Origin: Acidovorax radicis N35
Lineage (GTDB): Bacteria > Pseudomonadota > Gammaproteobacteria > Burkholderiales > Burkholderiaceae_C
Assembly: GCF_000204195.1 (NCBI RefSeq)
Contig: NZ_AFBG01000014.1
Location: 18,530-82,529, forward strand
Length of the DNA: 64,000 bases
Reading direction: 5' to 3'
The translations under genes were made by a program, and so were the position numbers. Each line of letters begins with the position of its first letter. Within the stretch, counting starts at the first letter, position 1. Below are positions 35,997 to 44,777 of this stretch, in pieces. The notes below the pieces were generated by a model. That model was not told the DNA's origin and did no database searches. It saw nothing but the letters and a program-made list of their open reading frames with translations.

Positions 35997-36632
35997 TTAC
36001 CCCTTTCTAGCGCGTTGGTTCGACGCAAACACGTTGTCCTTGGGCAAAGCCTGGCCGGCCTGCACGGCCGCCACCCAGTCGCGGGTCGAAGCGGCGGCGG
36101 CAAAGTTGCTGTGGAACACCACGCTGAAGACGCGGTGGATTTCTTCGGCGCTGGCGCTACCTGCCGCGTTGGCATAGGGCAGAGCGCCGCTTGCGTCGCT
36201 CAAAAACTCCACCCCCAGGCCCCGGTGCGAGGCTTCGTAGATGGTGCTGGCGTCGCAGTTGTGCGTCATGTAGCCCACCACGGTCAGGGTGTCGATGCCG
36301 CGCTCTGTCAGCCATTCGGCCAGGCCGGTGTTCGTGAAGACACTCGCGAAGTTTTTCTCGATATGGTGGTCGGCGGGGCGGCGTGCCACCTCGGGGTGCA
36401 GCTGCCAGCGCTCGGTGGCCTTGTCGAACACCGGCGCACCCGACGGCGCGGTGTGCTGCACCACCACCACGGGCACGCCCGCGGCCTGGGCGGCATCCAT
36501 TGCACGGGTGATATTGGGCAGGGTTTCGGCCACGGGTGGGTATTCGATGGGCAGGTTGCCGCCCGCGAAATACTCGTTTTGCACGTCGATGACGATCAGG
36601 GCGCGGCGGGGGGTGGTGTTGGAAGAGGTCAT
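35997..36632 (-). CDS. Isochorismatase-family cysteine hydrolase
   Basis: The 211-aa product has the family triad: Asp16 in LIVIDVQNEY, Lys93 in IEKNFASVF and Cys126 in MTHNCDAST. The substrate is unknown. It differs clearly from the family member at 16661-17221, so the two are paralogues, not a recent duplication. ATG 36632 is chosen since AAGGA lies about 10 nt upstream; the open frame extends to 36734 across the divergent region. It faces a GlxA-type regulator across 124 bp. Confidence 0.88.
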   Translation of the reverse strand: MTSSNTTPRRALIVIDVQNEYFAGGNLPIEYPPVAETLPNITRAMDAAQAAGVPVVVVQHTAPSGAPVFDKATERWQLHPEVARRPADHHIEKNFASVFTNTGLAEWLTERGIDTLTVVGYMTHNCDASTIYEASHRGLGVEFLSDASGALPYANAAGSASAEEIHRVFSVVFHSNFAAAASTRDWVAAVQAGQALPKDNVFASNQRARKG

Positions 36633-36700
36633 GGTCACGGTCCTTGGAAGATGAAGAAAAAAGTGGGTTGTGTGGAAGGGATAGGGTGAATTGTTCGCGC

Positions 36701-36717
36701 TTCGGCCAGTTGTCGAA
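36701..36717. promoter_or_regulatory. Imperfect palindrome TTCGGC-N5-GTCGAA between divergent genes
   Basis: This 17-bp imperfect inverted repeat lies in the 124-bp region between the isochorismatase gene and the GlxA-type regulator. It is a candidate operator; only one copy is seen and the arms are short. Confidence 0.3.
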
Positions 36718-36756
36718 AGTGGCTTGATTGACACTCATCGATAGAATCAGGCCATC

Positions 36757-37758
36757 ATGCCCGCCCCTGCCCAACCTGACACCCACCATGTTTCTCCCCT
36801 TGTCCCGGACACCGTCGCGGTGGTGGCTTTTGACGGCATCAGCCCTTTTCACCTCTCGGTGCCCTGCCTGGTCTTTGGCGAGGACCGCACGGCAGAGGGG
36901 GTGCACCGCTACCGGCTGGTGGTGTGTGGTGTGGAACCTGGCCCGCTGCGCACCTCCGCTGGCTTTGGCATCGATGTGGGCCATGGCCTCAAGGTGCTGC
37001 AGCGTGCGCAGACCATCGTGGTGCCCTCGTGGCGCGATGACCTGGCACCTGTGCCCCCTGCGTTGCGGGCCGCGCTGCGGGCCGCGCACCGTCGCGGGGC
37101 GCGCATCGTGGGCTTGTGCCTGGGGGCCTTCGTGCTGGCCGACGCGGGGCTGCTGGATGGCCGGGCCGCCACCACGCACTGGGCGCTGGCAGCGGAATTC
37201 GCGCGGCGCTATCCGCAGGTGCAGCTCAGGCCCGAGGTTCTGTACGTGGAGGACGGCCTGGTGCTCACTTCGGCCGGCACCGCGGCGGGCATCGACTGCT
37301 GCCTGCACCTTCTGCGCCAGCAGCATGGGGCTGAGGCCGCCAACCGCGCTGCGCGCCGCATGGTGGTCGCGCCCCACCGGCAGGGCGGGCAGGCGCAGTA
37401 CATCCAGCAGCCGGTGGCGCCGTCGGTGCGCGGCGACCGGCTGGCACCGCTGCTGCAGTGGCTGGGCGAGCACCTGCACGAGACGCACACCCTGGAGGCC
37501 CTGGCCGAGCGCGCGGTGATGAGCCCGCGCACCTTCACCCGGCGCTTTCGGCAGTCCACCGGAACCACCGTGGGCCAGTGGCTGCAGAACCAGCGCATCG
37601 CCCTCGCGCAGCGCCTGCTGGAGGGCGGGGACCAGTCCATCGAAGCCGTGGCCGTCGAAGCGGGGTTTGGTTCGGCGGTGTCGTTGCGGCAGCACTTCTC
37701 GGCCAGCGTGGGCATTGCACCTTCGGCCTACCGGCGGCAGTTTCACCGCATTGCATAG
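36757..37758 (+). CDS. GlxA-type transcriptional regulator (DJ-1/PfpI domain plus AraC HTH)
   Basis: The 333-aa protein combines a DJ-1/PfpI-like domain, with the elbow cysteine in GLCLGAF (Cys121) and ATTHWALAAEF, and a C-terminal AraC domain (about 235-330; SPRTFTRRFRQSTG, AVEAGFGSAVSLRQHF). It resembles FtrA-like regulators. It is divergent from the isochorismatase gene and is probably its regulator, mirroring the arrangement at 14.9-17.2 kb. Confidence 0.9.
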   Translation: MPAPAQPDTHHVSPLVPDTVAVVAFDGISPFHLSVPCLVFGEDRTAEGVHRYRLVVCGVEPGPLRTSAGFGIDVGHGLKVLQRAQTIVVPSWRDDLAPVPPALRAALRAAHRRGARIVGLCLGAFVLADAGLLDGRAATTHWALAAEFARRYPQVQLRPEVLYVEDGLVLTSAGTAAGIDCCLHLLRQQHGAEAANRAARRMVVAPHRQGGQAQYIQQPVAPSVRGDRLAPLLQWLGEHLHETHTLEALAERAVMSPRTFTRRFRQSTGTTVGQWLQNQRIALAQRLLEGGDQSIEAVAVEAGFGSAVSLRQHFSASVGIAPSAYRRQFHRIA

Positions 37759-37759
37759 A

Positions 37760-37825
37760 TTTGCTATCTGTTTAATAGCTGTTTGCGCTTGATGGATAAG
37801 CGCTGGAGGCTATTTTTATTCAAAA
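37760..37825 (+). repeat. Dispersed repeat, family 1 (after the second GlxA gene)
   Basis: AATAGCTGTTTGCGCTTGAT and GGATAAGCGCTGGAGGC form the hairpin core, with a T-rich tail. It starts immediately after the regulator's stop. Confidence 0.8.
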
Positions 37826-37863
37826 CCAGCCTCACCCGTCATTCCCGGCGCGGCGCCCATCAG

Positions 37864-37940
37864 TGCACCCGTGGATCCGGCTTTGCCGGTCCAGCGGGTG
37901 CGTCCCCCTTTTGGGGGAAGCGGCGCAGCCGCTCAGGGGG
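37864..37940 (+). repeat. Dispersed repeat, family 2 (copy 5)
   Basis: The best-preserved copy: CACCCGTGGATCCGGCTTTG, then GTCCCCCTTTTGGGGGAAGC and GCAGCCGCTCAGGGGG. It abuts the stop codon of the Bug gene at 37941, and its CCCCC/GGGGG hairpin could act as a 3' end structure on the minus strand. Confidence 0.8.
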
Positions 37941-38930
37941 TCAGTCGACCTTTGCCCCGGAGGCCTTCACCACCTGCTGGTACTTGGCGCGCTCGGTGGC
38001 CATGAAGCTGTCGAACTGCTGGGGGGTGGTGGGCACGGGCTCGGCCAGCAGGGCGCCGAAGCGGGTCTTGGTCTCGGGCGCATTGAGGGCTGCCACAAAT
38101 GCCTTGTTCAGCTTGTCGATGATGGGCTTGGGCGTGGCCGCAGGCGCCACCAGGCCCCACCAGGTGTCGATGGAAAAGCCCTTGAACGTGGCAGACAGCG
38201 GTGGCACGCCCGGCAGCGAGGCCGAGGCGTCGAGCGAGGTTACCGCCAAGGCCTTGAGCTTGCCCGCCCGGATGTTGGGCGCGGCGGCCGCCAGGTTGTC
38301 GATGTTGAAGTCCACCTCGCCCGCCAGCAGGGCCAGTTGCGCAGGATTGGCGCCCCGGTAGGGGATGTGCAGCGCAAAGATGCCTGCGCGCTGCTTGAAC
38401 ATCTCGCCCGCCAGGTGGCCGGCGCTGCCGTTGCCGCCGCTGCCGTAGTTGAGCTTGGCGGGGTTGGCCTTGGCGTAGGCGATCAGGTCGGCCACGGTGT
38501 GGATCTTGAGCTGCTCGGCCTTGGCCGCGTTGATGACCAGCACATTGGGCACGCGCACCATCTGCGTGATGGCCGCGAAATCCTTGGCCGCGTCGTAAGG
38601 CATCTTGGAATACAGCCAGGGGTTCACTGCGTGGGTGGCCGTGGCGGCGATGCCGATGGTCAGGCCGTCTGGCGCGGCCTTGGCAATGGCGTCGGCGCCG
38701 ATGTTGCCGCCTGCGCCGCCCTTGTTGTCGATGATCACTGTGCCCAGCGACTCCCGCACGCGCTCGGCCAGCGCACGGGCGGTCACGTCAATGGGCCCGC
38801 CGGGGGCATAGGGCACGATCAGGCGGATGGGCTGGCCGGAGTCCTGCGCAAGCGCGACCGAGGCCGCGAAGGGGGATGAAAAAGCCGCTGCAACAGCGGC
38901 ACTGGCGATGAGGTGGTTTCTGCGGTTCAT
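37941..38930 (-). CDS. Bug-type (tripartite tricarboxylate) substrate-binding protein
   Basis: The 329-aa protein begins with a signal peptide (about 1-28, ending VALAQ) and has the Bug/TctC pattern RLIVPYAPGGPIDVTARALA, VIIDNKGGAGGNIGADAIAKA (part) and NYGSGGNGSAGHLAGEMF. These periplasmic proteins bind carboxylates and amides. No TctA/TctB permease genes are nearby. The gene lies 55 bp downstream of a two-component pair on the same strand, which suggests a role in sensing, as described for some Bordetella Bug proteins. Confidence 0.92.
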   Translation of the reverse strand: MNRRNHLIASAAVAAAFSSPFAASVALAQDSGQPIRLIVPYAPGGPIDVTARALAERVRESLGTVIIDNKGGAGGNIGADAIAKAAPDGLTIGIAATATHAVNPWLYSKMPYDAAKDFAAITQMVRVPNVLVINAAKAEQLKIHTVADLIAYAKANPAKLNYGSGGNGSAGHLAGEMFKQRAGIFALHIPYRGANPAQLALLAGEVDFNIDNLAAAAPNIRAGKLKALAVTSLDASASLPGVPPLSATFKGFSIDTWWGLVAPAATPKPIIDKLNKAFVAALNAPETKTRFGALLAEPVPTTPQQFDSFMATERAKYQQVVKASGAKVD

Positions 38931-38985
38931 GGTGCCATTGTGCAAAAAATAATAAGACTGCTTACGAAAACCGGTGGAAGGCCGG

Positions 38986-39657
38986 TCATGTCGTGCGCGA
39001 AGCGCCGTCTGCCAGCCCCAAATCTTCCACCAGCATCCCCAATTCATGCGACGAGCGGATGTCCAGCTTGAGAAAGATGGCGGAGCGGTGCGTGTCCACC
39101 GTGCGCGGGTCGATGGGGCGTTCCGGGTCCAGCTGGGCCAGAGCGCGGGCCACCTCCTTGCTGCTGATGCCGGTGGCCAGCAGGCGCGCCACCTCCTGCT
39201 GGCGGGGGCTCAGCGTGTTCCAGCGCTCCCGCAAGGTGTTGCGCCGCCGGGCGTGCTGTGCGGTTTCCTGTGACAGGCGTGCAGCCTTGAGCACGGCGGC
39301 CAGCAGGGTTTGTTCGTCGCAGGGCTTTTCGAGCCAGTCCACCGCACCTTGCTTGACGGCGGCGACGGCCGAGGCCAGCTCGCCATGGGCAGACAGGAAC
39401 ACGGTCTTGAGCACGGCATCGCGTTCGCGCAGGGCATCGAACACCTGCAGGCCGCTCATGCCATCCATGCGCAGGTCCAGCAGCACGCAGCCAGGGTGTG
39501 CCAGGTCGGCGCTGGCCAGGAACTCGGGACCGCTGGCAAACGTGCGCGGCATATGACCGCCAGCGAGCAACAGGGCGGCCAGGGAGTTGCGCACGCCCTC
39601 GTCATCGTCCACGACGTAAACATTGGGGGGGGCGGGGATCAGGGGGCTGTCGGTCAT
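38986..39657 (-). CDS. Two-component response regulator, FixJ/LuxR type
   Basis: The 223-aa protein has a receiver domain (1-125) with the acidic pair in VVDDDE, phosphoacceptor Asp61 in LLDLRMDGMSG and Lys111 in EKP. A LuxR/NarL-type helix-turn-helix follows (about 150-215; LSPRQQEVARLLATGISSKE). It controls transcription in response to the adjacent sensor kinase, to whose gene it is coupled by an ATGA overlap. Confidence 0.93.
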   Translation of the reverse strand: MTDSPLIPAPPNVYVVDDDEGVRNSLAALLLAGGHMPRTFASGPEFLASADLAHPGCVLLDLRMDGMSGLQVFDALRERDAVLKTVFLSAHGELASAVAAVKQGAVDWLEKPCDEQTLLAAVLKAARLSQETAQHARRRNTLRERWNTLSPRQQEVARLLATGISSKEVARALAQLDPERPIDPRTVDTHRSAIFLKLDIRSSHELGMLVEDLGLADGASRTT

Positions 39658-41879
39658 GGCGGGGAGGAGAGGCGGGGCAACCGGATTTCAAACACCGCGC
39701 CGCCACCGTCCCGGTTGTTGGCCCGCAATTCGCCGCCCATGCTTTCCACAATGGAGCGGCAGATGTTGAGGCCCAGCCCCAAGCCGTCGGAGCGGGTGGT
39801 AAAGAAGGGCTCGAACAGCCGCTCGGCGATCTCGGGCGCCAGGCCGGGGCCCCGGTCCAGCACTTCGAGGCTGGCAAACCTTGCATCGGCCGTGGTGCGC
39901 AACAGCAGTTCGTGCTCGGTGGGGGGCGTGGCGTGCGTCTGCATGGCCTGCAAGGCATTGAGGCCCAGGTTCAGCACCACCTGTTCGAGCAGCACACGGT
40001 CGGCATTCACGTGCAGCGGGCCCTGGGCAAGGTCCAGGCGCACCGCCACCCCGTGCCGCCGGGCTTCGGCGCGCAGCAGCAGGTCCAGCGACTGGTCCAC
40101 GGCGGCATTGAGGTCGCAGGGCTCGCGGGCCTCGGGGTGTTGGCGCACCCAGCGGCGGATGCGCCCGACGATGTCGGCTGCGCGCAGGGCCTGGGCGGAC
40201 AGCGCGGTGAGGCTGTCGTGCAACAGTTCGGTTTTGCCCTGTGCGGCCAGCGAGCGCGCTGCGGCCGCATAGTTGACCAGGGCTGCCAGCGGCTGGTTCA
40301 GCTCGTGCGCCAGGGTGGACGCCATCTCGCCCACGGTGATCACGCGCTGCACGCGCTGCAGTTGGGCCTCGCGCTGCTGCTGCTGTTCTTCGGCGCGCTT
40401 TTGGGCGGTGATGTCCACCACCGAGCTCATCCAGCCAATGTGCTGGCCGTTGCCGTCGATGAGCCGTGTGGTGTAGAACATGGTGTGCACGTCGGAGCCG
40501 TTTCTGTGCCGCAACCTGTTCTCGCGGCCCTGGGGCGAGGCCTTGCCGGCCAGCACAGTGTCGCTGTCGTTCCAGTGGCGATCGAGGTCGTCGGGGTGCC
40601 AGTAGGGGTAGGGCGGCAGGGAGCCGATGAGTTCGGAGGCAGCGTAGCCCACCATGTCACACATCGCGGCATTCACGTAGACGATGCGGCCCTCGAGGTC
40701 GCGGGCGCGCATGCCGACCAGCAACGAGTCTTCCATCGACTGCCTGAACGCCTGCGCCTGCTGCAGCGCGTAGGTGCGTTCGTGCACACGCTGTTCCAGC
40801 TCGATGCGGGCCTGGCGGTTCTCGGCCAGTCGCCGTTCGCGCAGCTGCCAGTACAGCGCGCCCAGCACCAGCAGGCCAGAGGCGAGACTGGCGAGCGCCC
40901 AGGCCTGCTGCCGGGCCAGGGCAATGGCCTTGCTGTCGGCCGTCAGGGTCAGGGTCCAGCCCAGGTCGGGCAGGCGCTCTTCAAAGGCCAGATAGCGCTT
41001 GCCGGTGCCGGGCACGACAATCTCGGTGCCAGGCTGGCTGTCGCGCTGGAGTGTTTTCCAGGGCACGGGTTGTGGTGCCCAGCGCGCGCCATACTGCTCG
41101 TCGAACTGCACCTGTTGCACGTCCTGCTCGGGCAGTGAGCGCGTGGTCTTGTACAGCCAGGGGAATACGGAGCCGAGGAAGACGATGCCACGCTCATCGG
41201 TCACAAAGACCGGGTCGCGCAGTTGCGCCCAGGTGTCCACGATGGGCTGCATCCACACCTTCACGGCCACGACGCCGATCACTCGGCCGTTTTCCACCAC
41301 GGGTGCCGACGCAAAAAGACCCGGCTCGCCGGTGGTCTTGCCAACGCCGTAGAACCGCCCAGGCTGCCCTTGCAGCGCATCGCGGAAATACGGACGGTTG
41401 CCGTAGTTCTGGTTCACGAAACTGGTGGGCGTGTCCCAGTTGCTGGAGGCGACCGTGAGCCCGTCGGTGTTGATCACGTAGAGCGTGTCCGAGCCTGCAT
41501 TGGCGTTTATGGCCTGCAGGTAGGCGTTGGCAGCGTTGCGCAGTGATTGCGCGCCGGGGTGGTGCAGCAGCTCGGCAATCAACGGCTGCTGTGCTGCTGT
41601 GAAGGGCAGATAGCTGTATCGGGTGGCCACGCCGCGCAGGGCCAGGGCCTGCACTTCCCCCGAGCGCCGCAGGTTGTCCCACTGGTTGTCGAGTTCATTG
41701 CGGGTCGCCCATTCACCGGCCCCCAGCACCAGCAGCACCGCCAGCCCCACGACGGCCGCCATGGGGCCCGTGCCGCGCAGTGCATTGCGCCAACGCGATC
41801 GCAGCCCCTGGGGAGGCGAGGGGGCAGGAGGAGGGGCCGCTGGCTCAGCCGGGGTGGTCGGCATGCGCGCCCCGGTCAA
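39654..41879 (-). CDS. Sensor histidine kinase with double-Cache and PAS domains (DctB/DctS-like)
   Basis: The 741-aa kinase has a transmembrane helix near 40-60, a periplasmic Cache region (about 60-310; YVINTDGLTVASSNWD, NYGNRPYFRDAL, FYGVGKTTGEPGLFAS), a second transmembrane segment (about 325-345), a coiled coil, a PAS domain (about 375-495), a His box STLAHELNQPLAAL and an ATPase domain with GLGLGLNICRSIVE. It resembles sensors of C4-dicarboxylates and similar acids. The open frame begins at TTG 41879, overlapping the upstream stop (TTGA); ATG 41864 is an alternative start. Confidence 0.9.
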   Translation of the reverse strand: MTGARMPTTPAEPAAPPPAPSPPQGLRSRWRNALRGTGPMAAVVGLAVLLVLGAGEWATRNELDNQWDNLRRSGEVQALALRGVATRYSYLPFTAAQQPLIAELLHHPGAQSLRNAANAYLQAINANAGSDTLYVINTDGLTVASSNWDTPTSFVNQNYGNRPYFRDALQGQPGRFYGVGKTTGEPGLFASAPVVENGRVIGVVAVKVWMQPIVDTWAQLRDPVFVTDERGIVFLGSVFPWLYKTTRSLPEQDVQQVQFDEQYGARWAPQPVPWKTLQRDSQPGTEIVVPGTGKRYLAFEERLPDLGWTLTLTADSKAIALARQQAWALASLASGLLVLGALYWQLRERRLAENRQARIELEQRVHERTYALQQAQAFRQSMEDSLLVGMRARDLEGRIVYVNAAMCDMVGYAASELIGSLPPYPYWHPDDLDRHWNDSDTVLAGKASPQGRENRLRHRNGSDVHTMFYTTRLIDGNGQHIGWMSSVVDITAQKRAEEQQQQREAQLQRVQRVITVGEMASTLAHELNQPLAALVNYAAAARSLAAQGKTELLHDSLTALSAQALRAADIVGRIRRWVRQHPEAREPCDLNAAVDQSLDLLLRAEARRHGVAVRLDLAQGPLHVNADRVLLEQVVLNLGLNALQAMQTHATPPTEHELLLRTTADARFASLEVLDRGPGLAPEIAERLFEPFFTTRSDGLGLGLNICRSIVESMGGELRANNRDGGGAVFEIRLPRLSSPP

Positions 41880-42940
41880 CCGCCGTGCTTGTCTGCCTCG
41901 GAGGTGAAGGAATCCGCATAGAACTCTTCCTCTGGCAGGCCGCGCTGCGTGCTGTAGGCCGCGCGCGCGGAATCGACCACGATGGGGGCGCCGCAGGCAT
42001 ACACCTGGTGCCCCGAGAGGTCGGCCACATCGTCCATCACCGCCTGGTGCACAAAGCCGGTGCGGCCTGTCCAGCCGTCTTCGGGCAAGGCGTCGGACAC
42101 CACGGGCACGTAGGTGAGGTGGGGCATGTCGGCCGCACGGGCCAGCACCCAGTCGTGCAGGTACAGATCACCCGGGCGGCGGCCACCCCAATACAGCGTG
42201 GTGGGGCGGGTGATGCCCTTGAACTGCATGTGCTCGATCAGCCCCTTGATGGGCGCAAAGCCCGTGCCCGAGGCCAGCAGCACGATGGGTTTGTTGGAAT
42301 CCTCGCGCAGGAAAAAGCTGCCGAAGGGGCCTTCCACCCGCAGAATTTCCTTTTCCTTCATGGCGCCAAACACATGGTCGGTGAACTTGCCCCCTGGCAT
42401 GTGGCGGATGTGCAGCTCCACGCCCGGCGCCTCGGCCTGTGTGTGGGGTGCGTTGGCCATCGAGTACGCGCGGCGGGCGCCGTCGCGCAGGATGAATTCG
42501 ATGTACTGGCCCGCGTGGTAGCGGAAGGTGTCGGCGGCGGGCAGCTGCAGGCGCACCTGCATCACGTCGTGCGATTTTTTTTCCAGCGCGGATACGCGCA
42601 CCGGCATCTTCTTGATCGGGTAGGCGCTTTCGTCGGTGACCTGGCGTGATTCGAGCACCACGTCGGTCAGTGGCTGCGCGCAGCAGGTCAGCACCAGGCC
42701 TGTGGCCTCTTCGTCGGCTGTCAGTGCCTTGGACTGGTGTTCGCCGTGGTGCACGGCGCCGCTGAGCTTCTTGCACTTGCACGAGCCACAGGCGCCGTCC
42801 TTGCAGCCATAGGGCAGGCCCACGCCGCTGCGGATGGCGGCGGACAGGATGGCCTCGCCCGCATTGGCACTGAAAGCGCGGCCGCTGGGCTGCACGGTGA
42901 TCTGGAACGCTGCAGTCGGGGCAGCCTCGGCGCTGGTCAT
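41876..42940 (-). CDS. Ferredoxin-type 2Fe-2S / FAD / NAD(P)H reductase (CDP-6-deoxyglucoseen reductase-like)
   Basis: The 354-aa electron-transfer protein has an N-terminal plant-type 2Fe-2S domain (cysteines 46, 51, 54 in YGCKDGACGSCKC, fourth in LTCC near 86), then an FAD domain (YHAGQYIEFILRDGARRAYS, part RRAYSMANAP) and an NAD(P) domain (LLASGTGFAPIKGLIEH). It would pass electrons from NAD(P)H to an unidentified oxygenase or dehydratase partner. It heads an apparent operon with the sensor kinase, regulator and Bug protein; why a reductase is joined to a sensor is unclear. Confidence 0.9.
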   Translation of the reverse strand: MTSAEAAPTAAFQITVQPSGRAFSANAGEAILSAAIRSGVGLPYGCKDGACGSCKCKKLSGAVHHGEHQSKALTADEEATGLVLTCCAQPLTDVVLESRQVTDESAYPIKKMPVRVSALEKKSHDVMQVRLQLPAADTFRYHAGQYIEFILRDGARRAYSMANAPHTQAEAPGVELHIRHMPGGKFTDHVFGAMKEKEILRVEGPFGSFFLREDSNKPIVLLASGTGFAPIKGLIEHMQFKGITRPTTLYWGGRRPGDLYLHDWVLARAADMPHLTYVPVVSDALPEDGWTGRTGFVHQAVMDDVADLSGHQVYACGAPIVVDSARAAYSTQRGLPEEEFYADSFTSEADKHGG

Positions 42941-42989
42941 GTTGTGGGTATCCTTGGAATCGTCTCAAGCTAAGCAAACGGAACCGATT

Positions 42990-43940
42990 TTGCCCTCAAA
43001 CCAAAACCCCCTTGGCGCCTTGCCAGCGCGCTTTCGCCGCGAACGCCTGTTGATCGTAGGGTGCGGTGATGTGGGTCAACGTGTGGCGCGCGACCTGAAC
43101 ACCGGTCCTGGCGCCGGGCGCTTGCAGGTGCTGGCACTTACGTCCAGTCCCACCCGGGTGCTGGGGCTGCGCAAGCTGGGAGTTCGGCCACTGGTGGGCA
43201 ACCTGGACGATGCCGCCACAGTGCGGCGGTTGTCTGGCGTGGCCACCCGGGTGTTGCATCTCGCCCCCCCGCCGGGCGAAGGGGCTGGAGGAAGTGCCTG
43301 GTGGCTGGACCCGCGCACAGTGGTGCTGACCCGCATGCTGCGGCAACGCAGCCTGCCGGTGTCCTTGGTCTATGCCTCGACCAGCGGGGTCTATGGCGAC
43401 TGTCAGGGTGCCTTGGTGCCCGAGACCCGGGCCGTAGCCCCTGGCACTCCGCGGGCGCAGCGCCGGGTGAACGCTGAAGGCGCTGTGCGCCACCTGGGCC
43501 GTGCCGGTGTGCGGGCCAGCGTGCTGCGCATCCCGGGCATCTACGCGCCGGACCGCGAAGGTGGTACGCCCGAGGCCCGCCTGCGCCGGGGCACACCGGT
43601 GCTCGTGCCCGAGGACGACGTGTATACCAACCACATCCATGCCGATGACCTGGCGCGGGCTTGCATGGCCGCCTTGTGGAAAGGGCGGCCACAGCGTACT
43701 TACAACGTGAGCGATTCCACCCACATGAAGATGGGCGACTACTTTGACCTGGCCGCCGACCTGTATGGCCTGCCGCGACCCCCGCGTGTGCCGCGCAGCG
43801 CTGCCCAGGAGCAACTGTCGCTGATGCTGCTGAGCTTCATGAGCGAGTCACGCCGACTCGACAATCAGCGCATTTTGAAGGAGCTGGGTGTGCGGCTGTG
43901 CTACCCCAGCGTGGCCGAGGGGTTGCGAGGGGGCCTGTGA
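42990..43940 (+). CDS. NAD(P)-dependent epimerase/dehydratase-like protein (YeeZ type)
   Basis: The 316-aa Rossmann protein starts its fold with RLLIVGCGDVGQRVARDL, followed by HLAPPPGEG and LVYASTSGVYGD. It resembles atypical short-chain dehydrogenases such as YeeZ; the substrate is unknown. The start is placed at TTG 42990, the only start candidate close to the conserved fold and outside the divergent reductase gene; no strong ribosome-binding site is visible. Confidence 0.82.
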   Translation: MPSNQNPLGALPARFRRERLLIVGCGDVGQRVARDLNTGPGAGRLQVLALTSSPTRVLGLRKLGVRPLVGNLDDAATVRRLSGVATRVLHLAPPPGEGAGGSAWWLDPRTVVLTRMLRQRSLPVSLVYASTSGVYGDCQGALVPETRAVAPGTPRAQRRVNAEGAVRHLGRAGVRASVLRIPGIYAPDREGGTPEARLRRGTPVLVPEDDVYTNHIHADDLARACMAALWKGRPQRTYNVSDSTHMKMGDYFDLAADLYGLPRPPRVPRSAAQEQLSLMLLSFMSESRRLDNQRILKELGVRLCYPSVAEGLRGGL

Positions 43941-43970
43941 GGTAAGGCCCTTTGCGGGTGGCCTGCTGGA

Positions 43971-44708
43971 TCAGCAGGGTGCTTGGCCGCCGTTCGAGCG
44001 GCAGACCCCGCCGGGCCCAGGAAACCGCCCCGGGCCTGCGCGGGGATAGGTGTTGCCCAGGTTGTCGGTGCAGCGAAAGTCGCCACACTGCGTGAGCCGT
44101 GGCGGGGGTTGCGGGGTACCTGCCTGGGGAAACGGGTCGGGGTAGAGGGGGCGGTGCCTGGAGGGCGGAACCACCACGACACGCGGCTGGTTGGCACGGG
44201 CCTTTTCGACTTCGGCATAGCCCTGGGGGCCCAGGCAGTCCAGGTCCACCTGCCGCTGGGCTGCTTCCAGCCGCAGTTCCTGTTCATGGGTCGAGCGCGA
44301 CAGGCCTGCCGCCACCATATCGAAATTGCGGCGCGAGCGCGCACATTCCGGGGAGCGGGCGTAGTCCTGGGGCTGGGGGGCGGTTGCAGCGGCCTGTGCG
44401 GCGCGTGCCCGATCCCGCTCGGCGTTACGGCGCGCCTCGGTCTCTGCGGCGGTGGCCTCAGCCTGCAGCCGCTGCTGCTTGCGCTCCAGCGCCTCTGCGG
44501 CAAGCTCGCGATCCAGCTGGATTTCTTCGGGTGTTTTGCGCGCTTCCACCTCGCGTGCCGCAGAGCCGCCGGCGCAGGCGCCATCGGTATAGGTCACCTT
44601 GCCGGTGCGGGCATCTGTGCAGCGCACCACCTGTGCGTGGGCCACTGCGCCCCACCAGGCAGCGCACACACACAGGAATGGAACGAGATGGCGGGTCGGG
44701 ATGCGCAT
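43971..44708 (-). CDS. Exported DUF4124-like hypothetical protein
   Basis: The 245-aa protein has a signal peptide (about 1-25, ending AVAHA) and then a short segment RCTDARTGKVTYTDGAC typical of DUF4124. A long charged Ala/Glu/Arg helix region (about 50-115) and a Pro/Gly-rich C-terminus with several cysteines follow. DUF4124 proteins are common in betaproteobacteria and have no known function. The next gene on the same strand is a lipoprotein, 69 bp upstream. Confidence 0.75.
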   Translation of the reverse strand: MRIPTRHLVPFLCVCAAWWGAVAHAQVVRCTDARTGKVTYTDGACAGGSAAREVEARKTPEEIQLDRELAAEALERKQQRLQAEATAAETEARRNAERDRARAAQAAATAPQPQDYARSPECARSRRNFDMVAAGLSRSTHEQELRLEAAQRQVDLDCLGPQGYAEVEKARANQPRVVVVPPSRHRPLYPDPFPQAGTPQPPPRLTQCGDFRCTDNLGNTYPRAGPGRFPGPGGVCRSNGGQAPC

Positions 44709-44777
44709 GGTCTGCAGCCAAGAGGGGCTAAAAAAGGTGGAAGCAGGCTCGGCCCTCTCACCCTTTGCCAGGGTTGG

